A stretch of DNA of 64,000 nucleotides from Halichoerus grypus (Eukaryota; Chordata; Mammalia; Carnivora; Phocidae): positions 144,350,308 to 144,414,307 of the forward strand of contig NC_135717.1 of the NCBI RefSeq assembly GCF_964656455.1. Reading direction: 5' to 3'. Shown here piece by piece: positions 1 through 10,669 of the stretch. The position numbers and the translations under genes were made by a program. Position 1 is the stretch's first letter. Every line of letters starts with the position of its first letter. The notes beneath the pieces are model-generated. The model had not been told where the DNA came from. It saw only the letters and a program-made list of their open reading frames with translations, and ran no database searches.

Positions 1-365
1 AAACCCATACCTTCCAGATGCATTCAACTTGAGAAATCATGGAGGGTAATAGATTATAAAATATGAATACCTTGTAAACAAGTTAGGTATTATTCACTAC
101 CATAAGAATGACAATATTGTTAGAAAGAATAAAATAATAAAAGGAGACAATATCCCCTCGAATACTTAAAAACAGTATTTAATGCATGATATCACTTATG
201 TTGAATGGGTGCTGTTATATATCTACTAAAGATATTATAGCAAAAGAAGAAGGAAAAGAGTCTGTAAAGATATATCGAATTATAGCTGATTTTTATTTCT
301 TTCACTTTTTTTCTTACCTGTACTTTGCATCCATATATTTTCCATAATGAAAACATATTACTTGT
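1..365. other. unassigned AT-rich DNA
   Basis: I see no gene, RNA or recognisable repeat before the first SINE. The text is AT-rich single-copy-looking DNA. Confidence 0.4.
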
Positions 366-577
366 GGGGTGCCTGGGTGGCTAAGTCTGTTAAGCGACTG
401 CCTTCAGCTCAGGTCATGATCCTGGAGTCCCGGGATCCAGTCCCATATCGGTCTCCCTACTCAGCGGGGAGTCTGCTTCTCCCTCTGACCCTCCCCCCCT
501 CATGCTCTCTCTCTCTCTCATTCTCTCTCTCTCTCAAATAAACAAATAAAATCCTTAAAAAAAAGAAAAGAAAAGAA
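366..577 (+). mobile_element. CAN-SINE (tRNA-Lys-derived), full length
   Basis: The head GGGGTGCCTGGGTGGCTAAG is followed by the SINE body, a long CT-rich tract and an A-rich tail ending in AAAAG units. The body carries the CTGACCCTCCCCCCTCATG variant, which marks one of the subfamilies seen in this window. The flanks ATATTACTTG and ATGTTACTTA are an imperfect target-site duplication. A chance frame of 64 codons (347-541) overlaps it and is not a gene. Confidence 0.9.
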
Positions 578-741
578 AGCATGTTACTTAGATTCTTACT
601 AAGGAACATGATCTGAAGTAATTACATTCTGAGTCTCAATTTAATTTTTCTAAATATACTTTTTCATTATATCCTGCTCCTTTTATCTTCAGAGCTGAAA
701 TGTTCTTAAACTTTTAATTTGCATTGAAAGTTGAATTTCTT

Positions 742-795
742 TTTTTTCCTTTCTTTCTTTTTCTTTTTCTTTCATCTTTTTTTTTTTTTTTTTTG
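742..795. repeat. T-rich low-complexity tract
   Basis: A (TTTC)n-like tract grades into an uninterrupted T run. It may be a decayed poly(T) tail of a minus-strand retroelement, but no body is recognisable next to it. Confidence 0.7.
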
Positions 796-840
796 CTTAT
801 AGTTTTCACTTACCAAAAGGATATTAAGGCAATGGCTATA

Positions 841-1034
841 GGGCGCCTGGGTGGCTTAGTCATTAAGCGTCTGCCTTCAGCTCAAGTCATGGTCCCAGGG
901 TCCTGGGATTGAGCCCCACGTCGGGCTCCCTGCTTGGCGGGAAGCCTGCTTCTCCCTCTCCTACTCCCCCTGCTTGTGTTCCCTCTCTTGCTGTGTCTCT
1001 CTCTGTCAAATAAATTAAAAAAAAAAAAAAAAAA
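841..1034 (+). mobile_element. CAN-SINE, full length
   Basis: The head GGGCGCCTGGGTGGCTTAG is followed by the body with CCCACTCC-type spacer (here CTACTCCCCCTGCTTGTG) and a long A tail. AAGGCAATGGCTA flanks it at 826-838 and 1035-1047, a perfect 13-bp target-site duplication. Confidence 0.93.
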
Positions 1035-1215
1035 AAGGCAATGGCTAGGAATAGCTCTTGCCATGCTTCAAGGAGGAAACTGAGCCCAGGACTTAACTGT
1101 GGAAATAAGTGTTACCTTATACTATTCATGGCATTAATTCTCTAACTTTATTGTATGTAAGACTCCTGTAAGATATCAGTGAAAATCCATATTGTATGGC
1201 CTACTCTCAGACATT

Positions 1216-1430
1216 GTTTTAAAACATTACAAGTATTTATTTTTTTAATTTTTATTTATGTATTTGAGAGAGAGAGAGTGAGTGAGAGAGAGCATGAGAG
1301 GGCAGAGGGTCAGAGGGAGAAGCAGACTGCCTGCTGAGCAGGGAGCCTAATGTGGGACTCAATACCAGGACTCCAGGATCATGACCTAAGCCAAAGGCAA
1401 TCACTTAACTGACTAAGTCACCCAGGCTCC
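1216..1430 (-). mobile_element. CAN-SINE, minus strand
   Basis: Read on the minus strand, the head ends at 1430 and the CT tract and A tail lie to the left. It has the GAGGGTCAGAGGGAG (CTGACCCTC) subfamily mark. CTACTCTCAGACATT occurs at 1201-1215 and 1431-1445, a 15-bp target-site duplication that fixes both ends and includes about 20 bases of A/T-rich tail sequence. Confidence 0.9.
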
Positions 1431-1445
1431 CTACTCTCAGACATT

Positions 1446-2104
1446 TTGATCTGGTAGATGTAGAGTGGATTCCAGATTCTAAATCTTTTAAAAGCTCTCA
1501 AATGACCTGGTAAAGGGTCCTTAGGTATCCTACTGAAGTTTTGATCCAGAAGAATGGACCTTCCAACTGTTGTGGCATATCAATGTATATAATGTTGCAG
1601 TTATGTATCTGGACATAAATAGGCTGTTTTTCAAAAAAGAAACAGAGGTAACTGAAGAAAAAAACCACAAAACATATATTTTTCAACAACAGATTCTTGT
1701 TATATCAGTTAGAATGGACTTGGTTAATTTGCAGTAATAAAAAAATCCCAATATGGCAGTGAATTAACACAATTTTTTTTTTCTCATTCATGGTATAGGC
1801 ATAAAATGGGCCAGCATTAGAGTTATGCTTGTTTTAGTCACGCAAAGACAGACTGATAGAAGTTTCCAAAATCATCTCAGCAGTGGTAAGAAAATGTGAT
1901 ATATCACAAATTGGCACTCAAAGTTTCTATCAGAAAGGGTACTATAGATTCTATATTTTATGTTATATCACATGGCCATGCTAAAATCAAATGGGGTGGG
2001 AAAATTCAATTGGATTATGTGTCCACAAGGAAGATGGCCAGAATGGTGAATATTTTAATGACTATCTCACATGCCAAACTCAAGAAGTTACAACATAATG
2101 TAGT
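1446..2104. other. unassigned AT-rich DNA
   Basis: No gene or repeat family is recognised. Frames of 63 codons (minus, 1498-1689) and 83 codons (plus, 1896-2147) are isolated and match nothing I know. Confidence 0.4.
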
Positions 2105-2330
2105 AGTTACAAACTCCATATGGGGAGTCTTAAAGCTCAGAATGTAAATCCTAGTTGTGCCACTTACTAGCTCTCTGAATCTGGGTAAGTCATTTAGTCA
2201 GGATTATTCAACTTTCTTACCCCTTGAATCTTCCAGGTCTGTCAGAAACCAATGCATGAATATATATAAAGTATGTTGCACAGTGTCTAACATGTAGTAT
2301 AAAGTCATGATTATTAGTATTATTCATAAC
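2105..2330 (+). repeat. MIR SINE
   Basis: The MIR core is readable as AATCCTAGTTGTGCCACTTA, followed by CTAGCTCTCTGAATCTGGGTAAGTCA-like text. After it comes a diverged 3' part containing GTTGCACAGTGTCTAACATG and a TTATTAGTATTATT end. This is the old mammal-wide tRNA-derived SINE in plus orientation. Confidence 0.75.
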
Positions 2331-2533
2331 TGTGAGTTATAGTATATGCACCAATGTATTCATATTCTAAATTTAGTTAGCATGAAAATATAAAAGATAC
2401 TCATTATCATTAATACCACACCTATTTATTTAGCTTTGAATATTCATAGGGTACTAGGTTAGGAATAATGAAGGACACAAAAACAAATGAAATATGGTCT
2501 CTTATGTGAAGATTATTATAATCTATTTGAGGA

Positions 2534-2735
2534 GGGGCACCTAGGTGGCTCAGTTGGTTAAGCGACTGCCTTCGGCTCAGGTCATGATGCTGGAGTCCCG
2601 GGATCAAGCCCCGCATCGGGTTCCCTGCTCAGCAGGGAGCCTGCTTCTCCCTCTGACCCTCCCCCCCTCATGTACTCTCTCTCTCTCTCTCATTCTCGCT
2701 CTCTCAAATAAATGAATAAATAAATCTTTAAAAAA
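2534..2735 (+). mobile_element. CAN-SINE with perfect 16-bp target-site duplication
   Basis: The head GGGGCACCTAGGTGGCTCAG, body, CT-rich tract and AATAAATAAATCTTT tail are all present. ATAATCTATTTGAGGA occurs at 2518-2533 and 2736-2751 without mismatch. It belongs to the CTGACCCTCCCCCCTCATG subfamily. Confidence 0.95.
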
Positions 2736-2751
2736 ATAATCTATTTGAGGA

Positions 2752-4154
2752 ATCAGGAAATTAGGGAATAAACTTTAGATAGTCTGGTATATAATTATGG
2801 AGGGCTATGGAGAAGATGAAATCAGACTTGAGAAAATGGTATTATTTGGAAGAAGTGTATTTGTGTTAGTACGGTGCAATAAAAATATTTTAAAGAAAAC
2901 TTTTAAGATAAGTAAGTAGCTAGTGAAGAAAAATGGAGAAACACTCAAAGACAGGAGATGCATTTAGGGGAGAGAGAAGAAGGCAAATAGATGACTGAAA
3001 GAGATAGATATAGACATAAATAGATAGATCAATACCTGGATGGATGGATGCATGGATGCATTGGTGGATATAGGGTAGAGCCTGCAGATACTCTTACTTG
3101 AGAGATTAGATGGCTTAATTATCAGCATGTCATTGAAAGGGTTCCCCTCACATTGGCTGGAATCACTCATAAACTCAGTAAAGACTCTATGTTTCCATAT
3201 GCAGCTTTGAGTATGAGTAGATAACTGTAGCAAGCATATTGTCCTCACTTTGGTAATTGTGTTATTCTATTTTCTAAATTCAGTTTGCATGTTGAGTGGT
3301 GTTTTGTGTGGTCAGATCACATTCCTCAAATTACTGTCGCACCCCCAGCAGTTGAGTTGAGGAAAGAAGTCCAGCAGAAGGATAGAAGTTATAGAATAGT
3401 GTCTCAGGGATTCAGGCACTCAACAGTTTCCACAGATGTCAAGCGTGGCAAATTGCCACAGGGAGAAACAAGGCCATTCATGCACCATTATCAGGATTGT
3501 GGTGCACAGATTGTTAGCAGACAACTTAATGCTTCCCTGATTCAACCAGTCATTCTTGTCTTCCAAGTGCTTTATATTCAGTCATTGTTGAACTCTATAA
3601 AGTCCTTTGAATACACAAAAACTATTAAGATATACTATCTCCTTTATTAAATTGAAAGATTGAGATCATTCTACTCATAGAATGAGAATTCTACTCATAA
3701 ATATCTGCCAGCCAGGGAGCTATTTAATTTGATACATAACTTAAATGGGCCCAGACACCATCAGATATGAGGTTGAGGCCTCAAGCTATCTAATGCAAGA
3801 AGAGAAATTCCCCTTTCTCAGTAGGTGAGGTATCAAATACAAAAACCTTTATATTCAATTATGGCACTTGAGCTCCTGACTGAACCTTTTCTATTGCTGT
3901 CTAGGAAGCATGCCAACCTTGCCTGTAGTATAAGTTAATCAATTGTATTTCATTTTGATACTTTTTGTTTCATCATTCTCAGGGTTCCTTTACAAGGCAT
4001 TTATATTATAAACTCAGATATTCAGAGTGGGCATTAAAAAAAATAAGACAAAGTGAAATTTTTTGTTTAGAAGATGAAATAAAATGGGGGATAGAAATTG
4101 CAAAAGTGTGTCACCCAAGAAATAATAATAGAAATAAGCATTTTTAACTAAAAT
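2752..4154. other. unassigned DNA with a short tetranucleotide-like tract
   Basis: Around 3001-3062 there is a degraded (GATA)/(GGAT) tract. A frame of 121 codons lies at 3285-3650 on the plus strand. Its product matches no family I recognise and I see no splice or promoter context, so I do not call it a gene. The rest is unassigned. Confidence 0.4.
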
Positions 4155-4230
4155 GCAACCATTTTCTCTGTACTTTCAATTTTTCTATAAACCTAAAACT
4201 GCTCTCAAAAATAAACTTTATCAATTTAAA
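4155..4230 (+). repeat. L1M-type LINE 3' end fragment
   Basis: The motif CTCTGTACTTTCAATTTTTC, then TATAAACCTAAAACTGCTCT and an AAAATAAA end, is the usual 3' terminus of old L1M elements. Only the last part of the UTR is present. An A-rich tract at 4296-4330 lies just downstream. Confidence 0.6.
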
Positions 4231-4558
4231 AAACATGCAACCATCAACTGCCTATAATGCACATCTAGGAGTATCAGATCTAGAAAGTTAGCTCAAATAA
4301 AAAAAAAAAAAAAAAAAGGAAGAAAGAAAAATAGCTACTCCAGACTTCCATGAAGCAGGATTACTTGTGCATACATATTTACCATTTTTAACATATTCAA
4401 TGGTATCAGAACAAAAACATTGAAGCACATGGTGAGATGAATTGGAAAAACATTAACAAAATGTTTCCTTCCCTCAAAATGCATTTTAAGTAATTTGAGG
4501 ATTTCCAAAGCATTAGGAAAATTTAGGCCCAATTACCTTCTCCAAAACTCAGATTTTT

Positions 4559-4746
4559 TTTTTTAAGATTTTATTTATTTGAGAGAGAGACAGACAGAGA
4601 TAGTGAGAGAGAGCATGAGCAGGGAGGAGAGGGAGAAGCAGACTCCCCGCTGAGGAGAGAGCACAACGCGGGGCTCGATCCCAGGACCCTGGGATCATGA
4701 CCTGAGCTGAAGGCAGATGCTTAACGACTGAGCCACCCAGGCGCCC
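4559..4746 (-). mobile_element. CAN-SINE with perfect target-site duplication
   Basis: Minus-strand copy whose head ends GAGCCACCCAGGCGCCC at 4746. AAAACTCAGATTTTT flanks it at 4544-4558 and 4747-4761. The 118-codon frame at 4549-4905 is made largely of this SINE. Confidence 0.95.
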
Positions 4747-4761
4747 AAAACTCAGATTTTT

Positions 4762-6154
4762 ACCATTGGTGACATTTGCATGTTTTGTTAAAATAAAGTG
4801 ATTTGATTGAACAAACATGATATTCAGTAATGTATTTGCAAATATTTTCCAATAAATTTTTAAATTTTGAAAGGCTCTGTGGGGAAACAGAGATGAAAAT
4901 GACACCTAAATCACGTTAGAAGTTTATGATCTAGGAGGTTAGAGGAAAAATGAACATCTATCACTAAACATGAATCTGTATATGGTTAAGGGTTATGACA
5001 GGGAAATTCATAAACACTGCTCAGGAGCAAGCACTAAACATGTCTCCTTCTCTCAATACTGAGCTACAATAGTCATTGCTTTAGCTCAAATCCCAGACAG
5101 TTTATATTGAAATGATCAATATACAAGGATAATTATGAAAGAGAGAAAAACAATGCATTTTGCAAGCCACAATGCTTAATGGTAAAAGAGTCAGTACTGC
5201 CAGGAAATAAGAAACCCCAAGAGACCTGAAGTATGTTCATCGTTTAAGTTGGAGGATATGGACATATGGCAATCAAATTCCTGATCAAAATGTTTGGAGG
5301 CACTTTCATGCCAAAAATACTCTTTTGAGCGTCATCTATTTAGACACTCATATGCCTCCAGAACATGTTGGCCAATGAAACATATTTCCATTTATGTCCT
5401 GCCAAGTCTCACTCATTAGCTAAAAATTCTCATTTTGCAGCTTTTATAAAAAGGACTCACAGTACCATGTTTCAAAGTTAAGATTTTTATGATTTGTTTT
5501 GTTTGTTTTTAACTTGCAATGTTACCAACAGTACTGCAATTTTAATTTTTAAACATTAACTTCATCCTTGCCCTTCACTAAATCCTTGATCACAGATGCT
5601 AATAAATTTTAAAAGATATTCATTGAGAATGTTCTCTGGCATTGCTCATTCTCTGCTCATAGACAATGATGTAATAAAAAAAGTCAGGAAGAAAAAACTA
5701 GTACATGAGGATATGAAACAAATGGATCTGAATAATCAATCTAAGGGTAAACCATGAAAGAATTCAAATGTGGTTGAAAAAATGTAAATAAATTACTTAG
5801 TTATTTGCCCTTGTTTTATCATACCTTATATTTTTACCCCGTTTTTGACATGTTGATTAAATTCAAGTCCTTCCATTTTTCCTTTGTAAAGGAAGTGTTT
5901 GGCCCAATAGAAGTTAAAACCCCTTTTTAAATTTCTAGGGCACTGCATACTTCTAAACAGAATAGACCTAGGCCTTGTATTCTCTCCTTAACTATATATA
6001 ATTATATGTTTAAGAATGAACATAAAATTGGGGATTGACAGAGATAATGATTCCTTGAAATGTCAAATTGCTTGAGTTTCTGTTATATTTTAGAAATGGG
6101 CATTATTAGAGAAAAGATTCCACCAGTAACAAGCTACCACCAGCCTAGTGACTT
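4762..6154. other. unassigned AT-rich DNA
   Basis: About 1.4 kb with no recognisable gene or repeat and no long open frame. Confidence 0.4.
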
Positions 6155-6905
6155 AAAAATGAGTTATCTCCAACATAGTGGCTTAAACCAACACTCATTT
6201 ATTATCGTATATTTTCTATAGATCAGAAAGTCCAGACATGTTGTAACTGAGTTCTCTTTTTAGCGTATCACAAGGCAGAGATCAAGGTTCAGTCTAGCTG
6301 CATTCTTTTTTTGGGGGGCGGGGCAGAGGGACAAGGAGAGAGAAAATCTTAAGCAGGCTCCATGCCCACCCAACATGGGCTGGATCTCACAAACCTGAGA
6401 TCATGACCTGAGCCGAATTCAAGAGTCAAATGCTTAACTGACTGAGCCACCCATGCACCCCAAGTCTCCTGCATTCTTATCTGGAGCTCAGCCTCCATTT
6501 CCAAGTTCATTGGTTGTTGGCAGAATTTAGTTCCTGGTGATTGTAAGATTGTAAGTCTCTGCTTTCTTACTGGATGACAACCAGAGGCTGATTTAATTTC
6601 TGGAGGCCCGTGCCACATAGCTGTCTCTACAAATATGGCAGTTTGCTCCTTTAAGGCCAAGAGGAGAATCTTACTTCAGTCTGTTTGATCACATCTAAGG
6701 GCTAAGCTGAGTAGGTCAGGCTACCCTGGGTGATCGCCCCTTTGATTAACTCAAAGTCAACTGATCATGGACCCTATTTAGATCTGTAAAATCCTTTCTG
6801 CCATATGAGTGAACATAATCACCACAGTGATTTGCCATCCTGCGCAAACTCAAGAAAAGGTGATTATACAAGTGGTCAGGAAACTTGGGTCATCTCAGAA
6901 TTCTG
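6155..6905 (-). repeat. MaLR (MLT1-type) LTR, split by a SINE
   Basis: The left part contains TAGTGGCTTAAACCAACACT and CATTTATTATC. The right part contains CCTGGTGATTGTAAGATTGT, CAACCAGAGGCTG and CTTTGATTAACTCAAAGTCA. These are typical of an MLT1-family LTR read antisense. A CAN-SINE at 6308-6461 interrupts it. It is a solo, decayed LTR with no internal retroviral sequence seen. The right-hand limit is approximate. Confidence 0.65.
6308..6461 (-). mobile_element. older CAN-SINE inside an MLT1 LTR
   Basis: The minus-strand body has the older variant with CAAGAGTCAAATGCTTAACT before the head GAGCCACCCATGCACCCC. The A tail is missing or replaced by a T/G tract. An imperfect duplication ending CTGCATTCTT flanks it (6290-6307 and 6462-6478). 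Confidence 0.8.
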
Positions 6906-8524
6906 GCTATCACAGACACCAAAAAAATGTGTGATAATAAGATAAAATATTGCCAAAGTAGAAGTAAAAAGATGCAAATTGAAGATAGTTGTAGGCCAAA
7001 AAAAAAAGCAAATCTTTTGTGACTATAAAAACAAATTATTTCTCATGATTTTTTTTCTTCTGATGTAAATACAGAATTTAGGAAGACATACAAAGCTTAG
7101 TATTATTATAGCAATCTCATTTTATTTTACAGGATTTGGTGGTAAATCCTATAATTTGATGAAGATGATGTATTTCCCATAACAATGATGAAAGAGATGA
7201 AACATCAGAAATCAGAAATCATTTTATCCTGACTCAGAGTTTGTTTTGGGGTTTTCTTGGCCATAGAGATAAATAATTTTGAACTCTTCCTCATATTTTA
7301 ATTTGTGACTAATAAAACATGTTTATTTCTGAGATTTTCATTTGGGCCTATGACATACCGGTATATTATTCAACAAATATACTTGTTTGGGAAACATAAC
7401 ATTTAATTTACCTTAACAATCTCTAGAGTCTCAGCGCAGTAGTTAGGATCCACTCTTTTAATTACTTCTGGATATAGAAAAAATAGAACAGCAGTATCTA
7501 CATTCAAGAATAGATTGGCCTCGGTTTGCCAGTGACCATATAGCAGAACTGTCAGATTGGCCACTGTGGCTGAAATTATAACTTCTTCTTGTGACTGAAT
7601 GGGTGGACAACATGTTTTACCCTTCATTTCATAAGATCATTCTTGGAAATATTACAATACAAATATTACAATATTACAATGGTTGTATCACACCATATAG
7701 AGAAACAACCTTAGGTGAATTAATTATTATTGGTAAGATTCACAAGCTGATATATCTTAAATTCCAAGGCTTGCATAAAATTATCAGCAGCTGAAAAGAT
7801 TTATAAGGAGTAATAAAGTTAAGCAGAAAAAAAATGCAAACAAAGTCAGGAGTTTACAGCAAAAATAAAACTTCAATCGGGCATTATCAAAGAGATGGCC
7901 AAAGCTAACCTAATATGAAAGATGAGAGTTTCATAGAGTTATATCTACAGCTCAGTAGGATCAGTGAGGTGGTAAACGCCACATAGCCCATAAGACTTAA
8001 TTCTCTAAATATGTAAAATAAAAGTAATGTTTGCAAAGAGTCAGGAATTCTTTAACTAAACATGCTATTTTTTTAAACATGTTATTTAAGAACCAAAATT
8101 GGGTCCTGACTCAGTCCATGTTCTTTATGGAGTATGCTGTGTTTACAGTTTTTAAAATTAAAGCAACTATAACATGCCTATTCTAGAATATGGGAATCAC
8201 ATCATACTCATAAACTTTGATGAGTTATATTCATTTAGAGACCAAGAATGAAATATAATAGAAATGTGGCTGGAACCACATTTCACAGTTATATGAAAGG
8301 ATAAGATTCTATCTGCAATCCTAAATTCAAATTTATGCCAGTCCAAATTTTATGAAATGAATGTTTTTTACTGTACATATTATATATATAATATGTACTG
8401 TGAAAGCAAAAATGGTAACAATAATCATCAGCTGTGTTTAATACTATATAATTTTTATAGTTCTTTCATATGCAGTGTCTCCTTTTACATCAGGCCTAAA
8501 AATTAATATTATTATTCTCATACA
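6906..8524. other. unassigned AT-rich DNA with a 26-bp palindrome
   Basis: No gene or repeat family recognised. Short ATTACAAT repeats occur near 7650-7680. A perfect palindrome centred on TATATA lies at 8373-8398. Confidence 0.4.
8373..8398. repeat. perfect 26-bp AT-rich palindrome
   Basis: The arms GTACATATTATAT and ATATAATATGTAC are exact reverse complements with no spacer, so the site could form a cruciform. Confidence 0.9.
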
Positions 8525-8600
8525 TGTATCTATTCAACAAATAATTAATGGGATCCTAATATATGCCAGAATTTCTGGTGGTACATAGACATACAGTGTC
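8525..8600 (-). repeat. L2/MIR-like 3' fragment
   Basis: TATTCAACAAATAATTAATG followed by CTAATATATGCCAG resembles the L2 3' end read antisense. It stops at the solo LTR that begins at 8601. The flank after the LTR (GACAAAATCACTG) may be its continuation. Confidence 0.45.
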
Positions 8601-8696
8601 TGTAGGGGAGAAAAAACTTTGCTTCTACTCTGTTAGGTTCTCTAAATGGGGCCTGTCATTCATGATAAAAGATTAACAGAAGGAAAGAATACCAGT

Positions 8697-8702
8697 TTTA
8701 TT
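8697..8702 (-). promoter_or_regulatory. LTR polyadenylation signal AATAAA
   Basis: Minus-strand AATAAA inside the solo LTR, downstream of its TATA box at a spacing that suits a short R region. Confidence 0.6.
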
Positions 8703-8771
8703 TCATGTTAATGTTTTTATGTTCATAGGGGCTTCACAGAAGTGAAAAACTCAAAGTAGCTGGACTTGGGA

Positions 8772-8781
8772 GCTTATATAC
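8772..8781 (-). promoter_or_regulatory. LTR TATA box
   Basis: Minus-strand GTATATAAGC sits between U3-like and polyA-signal sequence of the solo LTR. Transcription would run leftward from about 8750. Activity cannot be judged from sequence. Confidence 0.55.
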
Positions 8782-9444
8782 CGTTTTAACCAAGGGTGAT
8801 AAATTGTGGAGGAGTGATGAGCAAAGGAAAGTAGGTTTGGGGTTCTTGGGTGGTAAACTGTGGAAAGGTAATATATGGGGGAAACTAATGAGAGGTAAAG
8901 AATACTTAGTATGATTTATTTATGCAGCCTTATCTCAGTGTTGTCTCCCTCTGTGGTAAGGGCTGCTTTCTTTCTCCTGGTATGGGAGAGGGGAGAGCAT
9001 CTCCACAGGGGAATACATGCCCTACTTTTAGGCAGATGGGGCGAGGGGTGGCATAGAGCTTTTCCTGTGTCTGCTTTTTTCTCAGTTGTCATCAACTAAA
9101 AATAATCCATATGCCAAAGTGGCAAATTTTGAGGTGACCTGATCTCTTTCAACAGACAAAATCACTGTAAAATGGAAGGAAAAGTGCATGTGCTTTTGGA
9201 CAAAGACCTTGGGGTCTTTGCATTTGCTTTCCCTCTCAACAAACTACTTTTCATCCTTCTCATCCCAAAACTTGCATTTTTATTCCTTCATGTTTCATTT
9301 TGCATGTCACTGTTAAGAGAGTTTTCTGACCAACCAGAGCAAATTAGTTTCTTTGGGTTATTTTTTTTTCCTAATCCTAGACTCTATTTATGCTTCAGAA
9401 GTCATGTTAGGGGGTTGCCATTTGATTCTAAGTTTTTTAAACAG

Positions 9445-9575
9445 TGGATGAAAGATGGGCCTCAATTTGCAAATGAGGAAATGGAATGCCAGGGAATAAA
9501 GTGACACACTAAAAGTCAAAGCTAGTAAGTAGCCAAATTGGGACTTAAATTCTGGCATACGCACTAAAAACTTTT
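9445..9575 (-). repeat. MIR SINE, minus strand
   Basis: CAATTTGCAAATGAGGAAAT and GTCAAAGCTAGTAAGTAGCC are the antisense MIR core (Pol III SINE). The end blends into a chance frame of 110 codons (9172-9504) that I do not call a gene. Confidence 0.75.
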
Positions 9576-9615
9576 GTTTTTTAATATGCTATGGTGTTTT
9601 AATAACCTCCTTAGA

Positions 9616-9696
9616 GCAGTTGTTCTTAACTGGGTGTGGTTTTGCTCCCCAGGGGCCATTTGGCAATGTCTGGAGATACTTTTGCTTATTACCGCA

Positions 9697-9740
<44 letters not shown>

Positions 9741-9880
9741 GGGGGAGTGGAAGTCCTACTGGCATCTAGTGAATACAGTACAAGGATGCTGCTAAACATC
9801 CTACAATGCACAGGACAGCCCCCACGACAAAATACTTCTCAGCCCAAAATGTCAGTTATATCACTGTTAGGAAACGCAGC
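9616..9880 (+). mobile_element. MER5A (hAT-Charlie) non-autonomous DNA transposon
   Basis: The left end reads CAGTTGTTCTTAACTGGGTG. CATTTGGCAATGTCTGGAGA and GCTGCTAAACATCCTACAAT follow, and the right end is a decayed inverted copy near GGAAACGCAG. The centre has been replaced or expanded by a (TG)n run at 9700-9739. It is a fossil without transposase. Confidence 0.85.
9700..9739 (+). repeat. (TG)n microsatellite inside MER5A
   Basis: Uninterrupted TG dinucleotides for about 20 units, within the body of the MER5A copy. Confidence 0.97.
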
Positions 9881-10059
9881 CTTAGAATACTTTAAAGAAT
9901 AAAAGCAATACTTAATGATATCATGTATTTTTGACATACAAAGACCATAAAAATAACACCAAAGTTTTCTTCTACTCCAAAGACTTATATAGTTCAATGT
10001 GAAGTAATACCAACTAAAGTACAAAGGTATATAGAATTCTCTGAAATTGAATTCATGGT

Positions 10060-10205
10060 TGGATTTGACAAAATATATGAGTATCTACTATGTGTCAAAA
10101 ACCAAGGAAGGTATATGTGCATTTTGCAGCACTTGTAAAGGATTGTTCTGAGTCTCTCTAGCACCCTATGAGTGATGTAATCTACACTCATAGAAGACCT
10201 TTACA
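10060..10205 (-). repeat. MIR fragment, minus strand
   Basis: GAGTATCTACTATGTGTCAA and, further on, AGCACCCTATGAGTGATGTA fit the antisense 3' half of MIR with gaps. Confidence 0.5.
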
Positions 10206-10520
10206 GGGAAGCATATGTTCATTTTTAAGATCAATTTCTAATTTTGCCATACAGAAGACCTGAAAATGAAATGGTCAGTTTTCATATCCATGAAAGTGTA
10301 AGTGAGAACTGTATTTTAAAAGCACCACCTATTATAAACGATTGGATAAAAGTAACACACATTTCAAGCCTATGAAGTAGCCCAGAAACAATTTTATTTT
10401 TTCCTGCCATTTATGATTATAAATAAGTGACCAAGTCATGAGCAATGAATAAAAAGTTTCACTCAGAAAACCAGAAGATCAGTTGGGATAGGACACCTGC
10501 ATTCACTTCTGAAGGATGTA

Positions 10521-10666
10521 GCGGCTCATATGCGAGCAAAGGCTCCCGCATGCCGACCAAGTGCAGACACAACAAGCAGATTCGATAGCCCTGCAAGCAC
10601 CATCGGAGCAGTGCGGCCCAGTCCTCATATAAAAGTTTGGGACCACCAGGGTCAGAGGGGAGAACG
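10521..10666. other. CpG-containing, GC-richer patch with TATA-like motif
   Basis: I count eight CpG sites in about 146 bases, against a surrounding in which CpG is rare. It contains CATATAAAAGT near 10626-10636, a good TATA-box match on the plus strand. Open frames run through it on both strands (plus 10530-10823, minus 10459-10689), and neither product is recognised. It could be a conserved regulatory element, a remnant of a GC-rich retroposed sequence, or an LTR/promoter fragment. I cannot decide between these. Confidence 0.45.
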
Positions 10667-10669
10667 GCT

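Larger units (their letters stand above)
8601..9154 (-). mobile_element. ERV solo LTR with TATA box and polyA signal
   Basis: Read on the minus strand the element runs from TGTTGAAAGAG (at 9154) to CCCCTACA (at 8601), with the TG...CA ends of an LTR. A TATA box reads GTATATAAGC (plus-strand 8772-8781). An AATAAA signal lies about 70 bases further on (plus-strand TTTATT at 8697-8702), followed by a U5-like stretch. That order, U3 then TATA then AATAAA then U5, is what defines an LTR. No gag, pol or env sequence flanks it, so it is a solo LTR left by recombination. I see no clear 4-6-bp target duplication. The family is probably ERV1/MER-type, but the name is not certain. Confidence 0.7.

Noticed and set aside
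3285..3650. 121-codon plus-strand frame
   Set aside because: No recognisable domain, no promoter or splice context. One frame of this length is not surprising in 64 kb read six ways. It stays unannotated as a gene.
9172..9504. 110-codon plus-strand frame
   Set aside because: Its end is an antisense MIR and the start has no supporting context.
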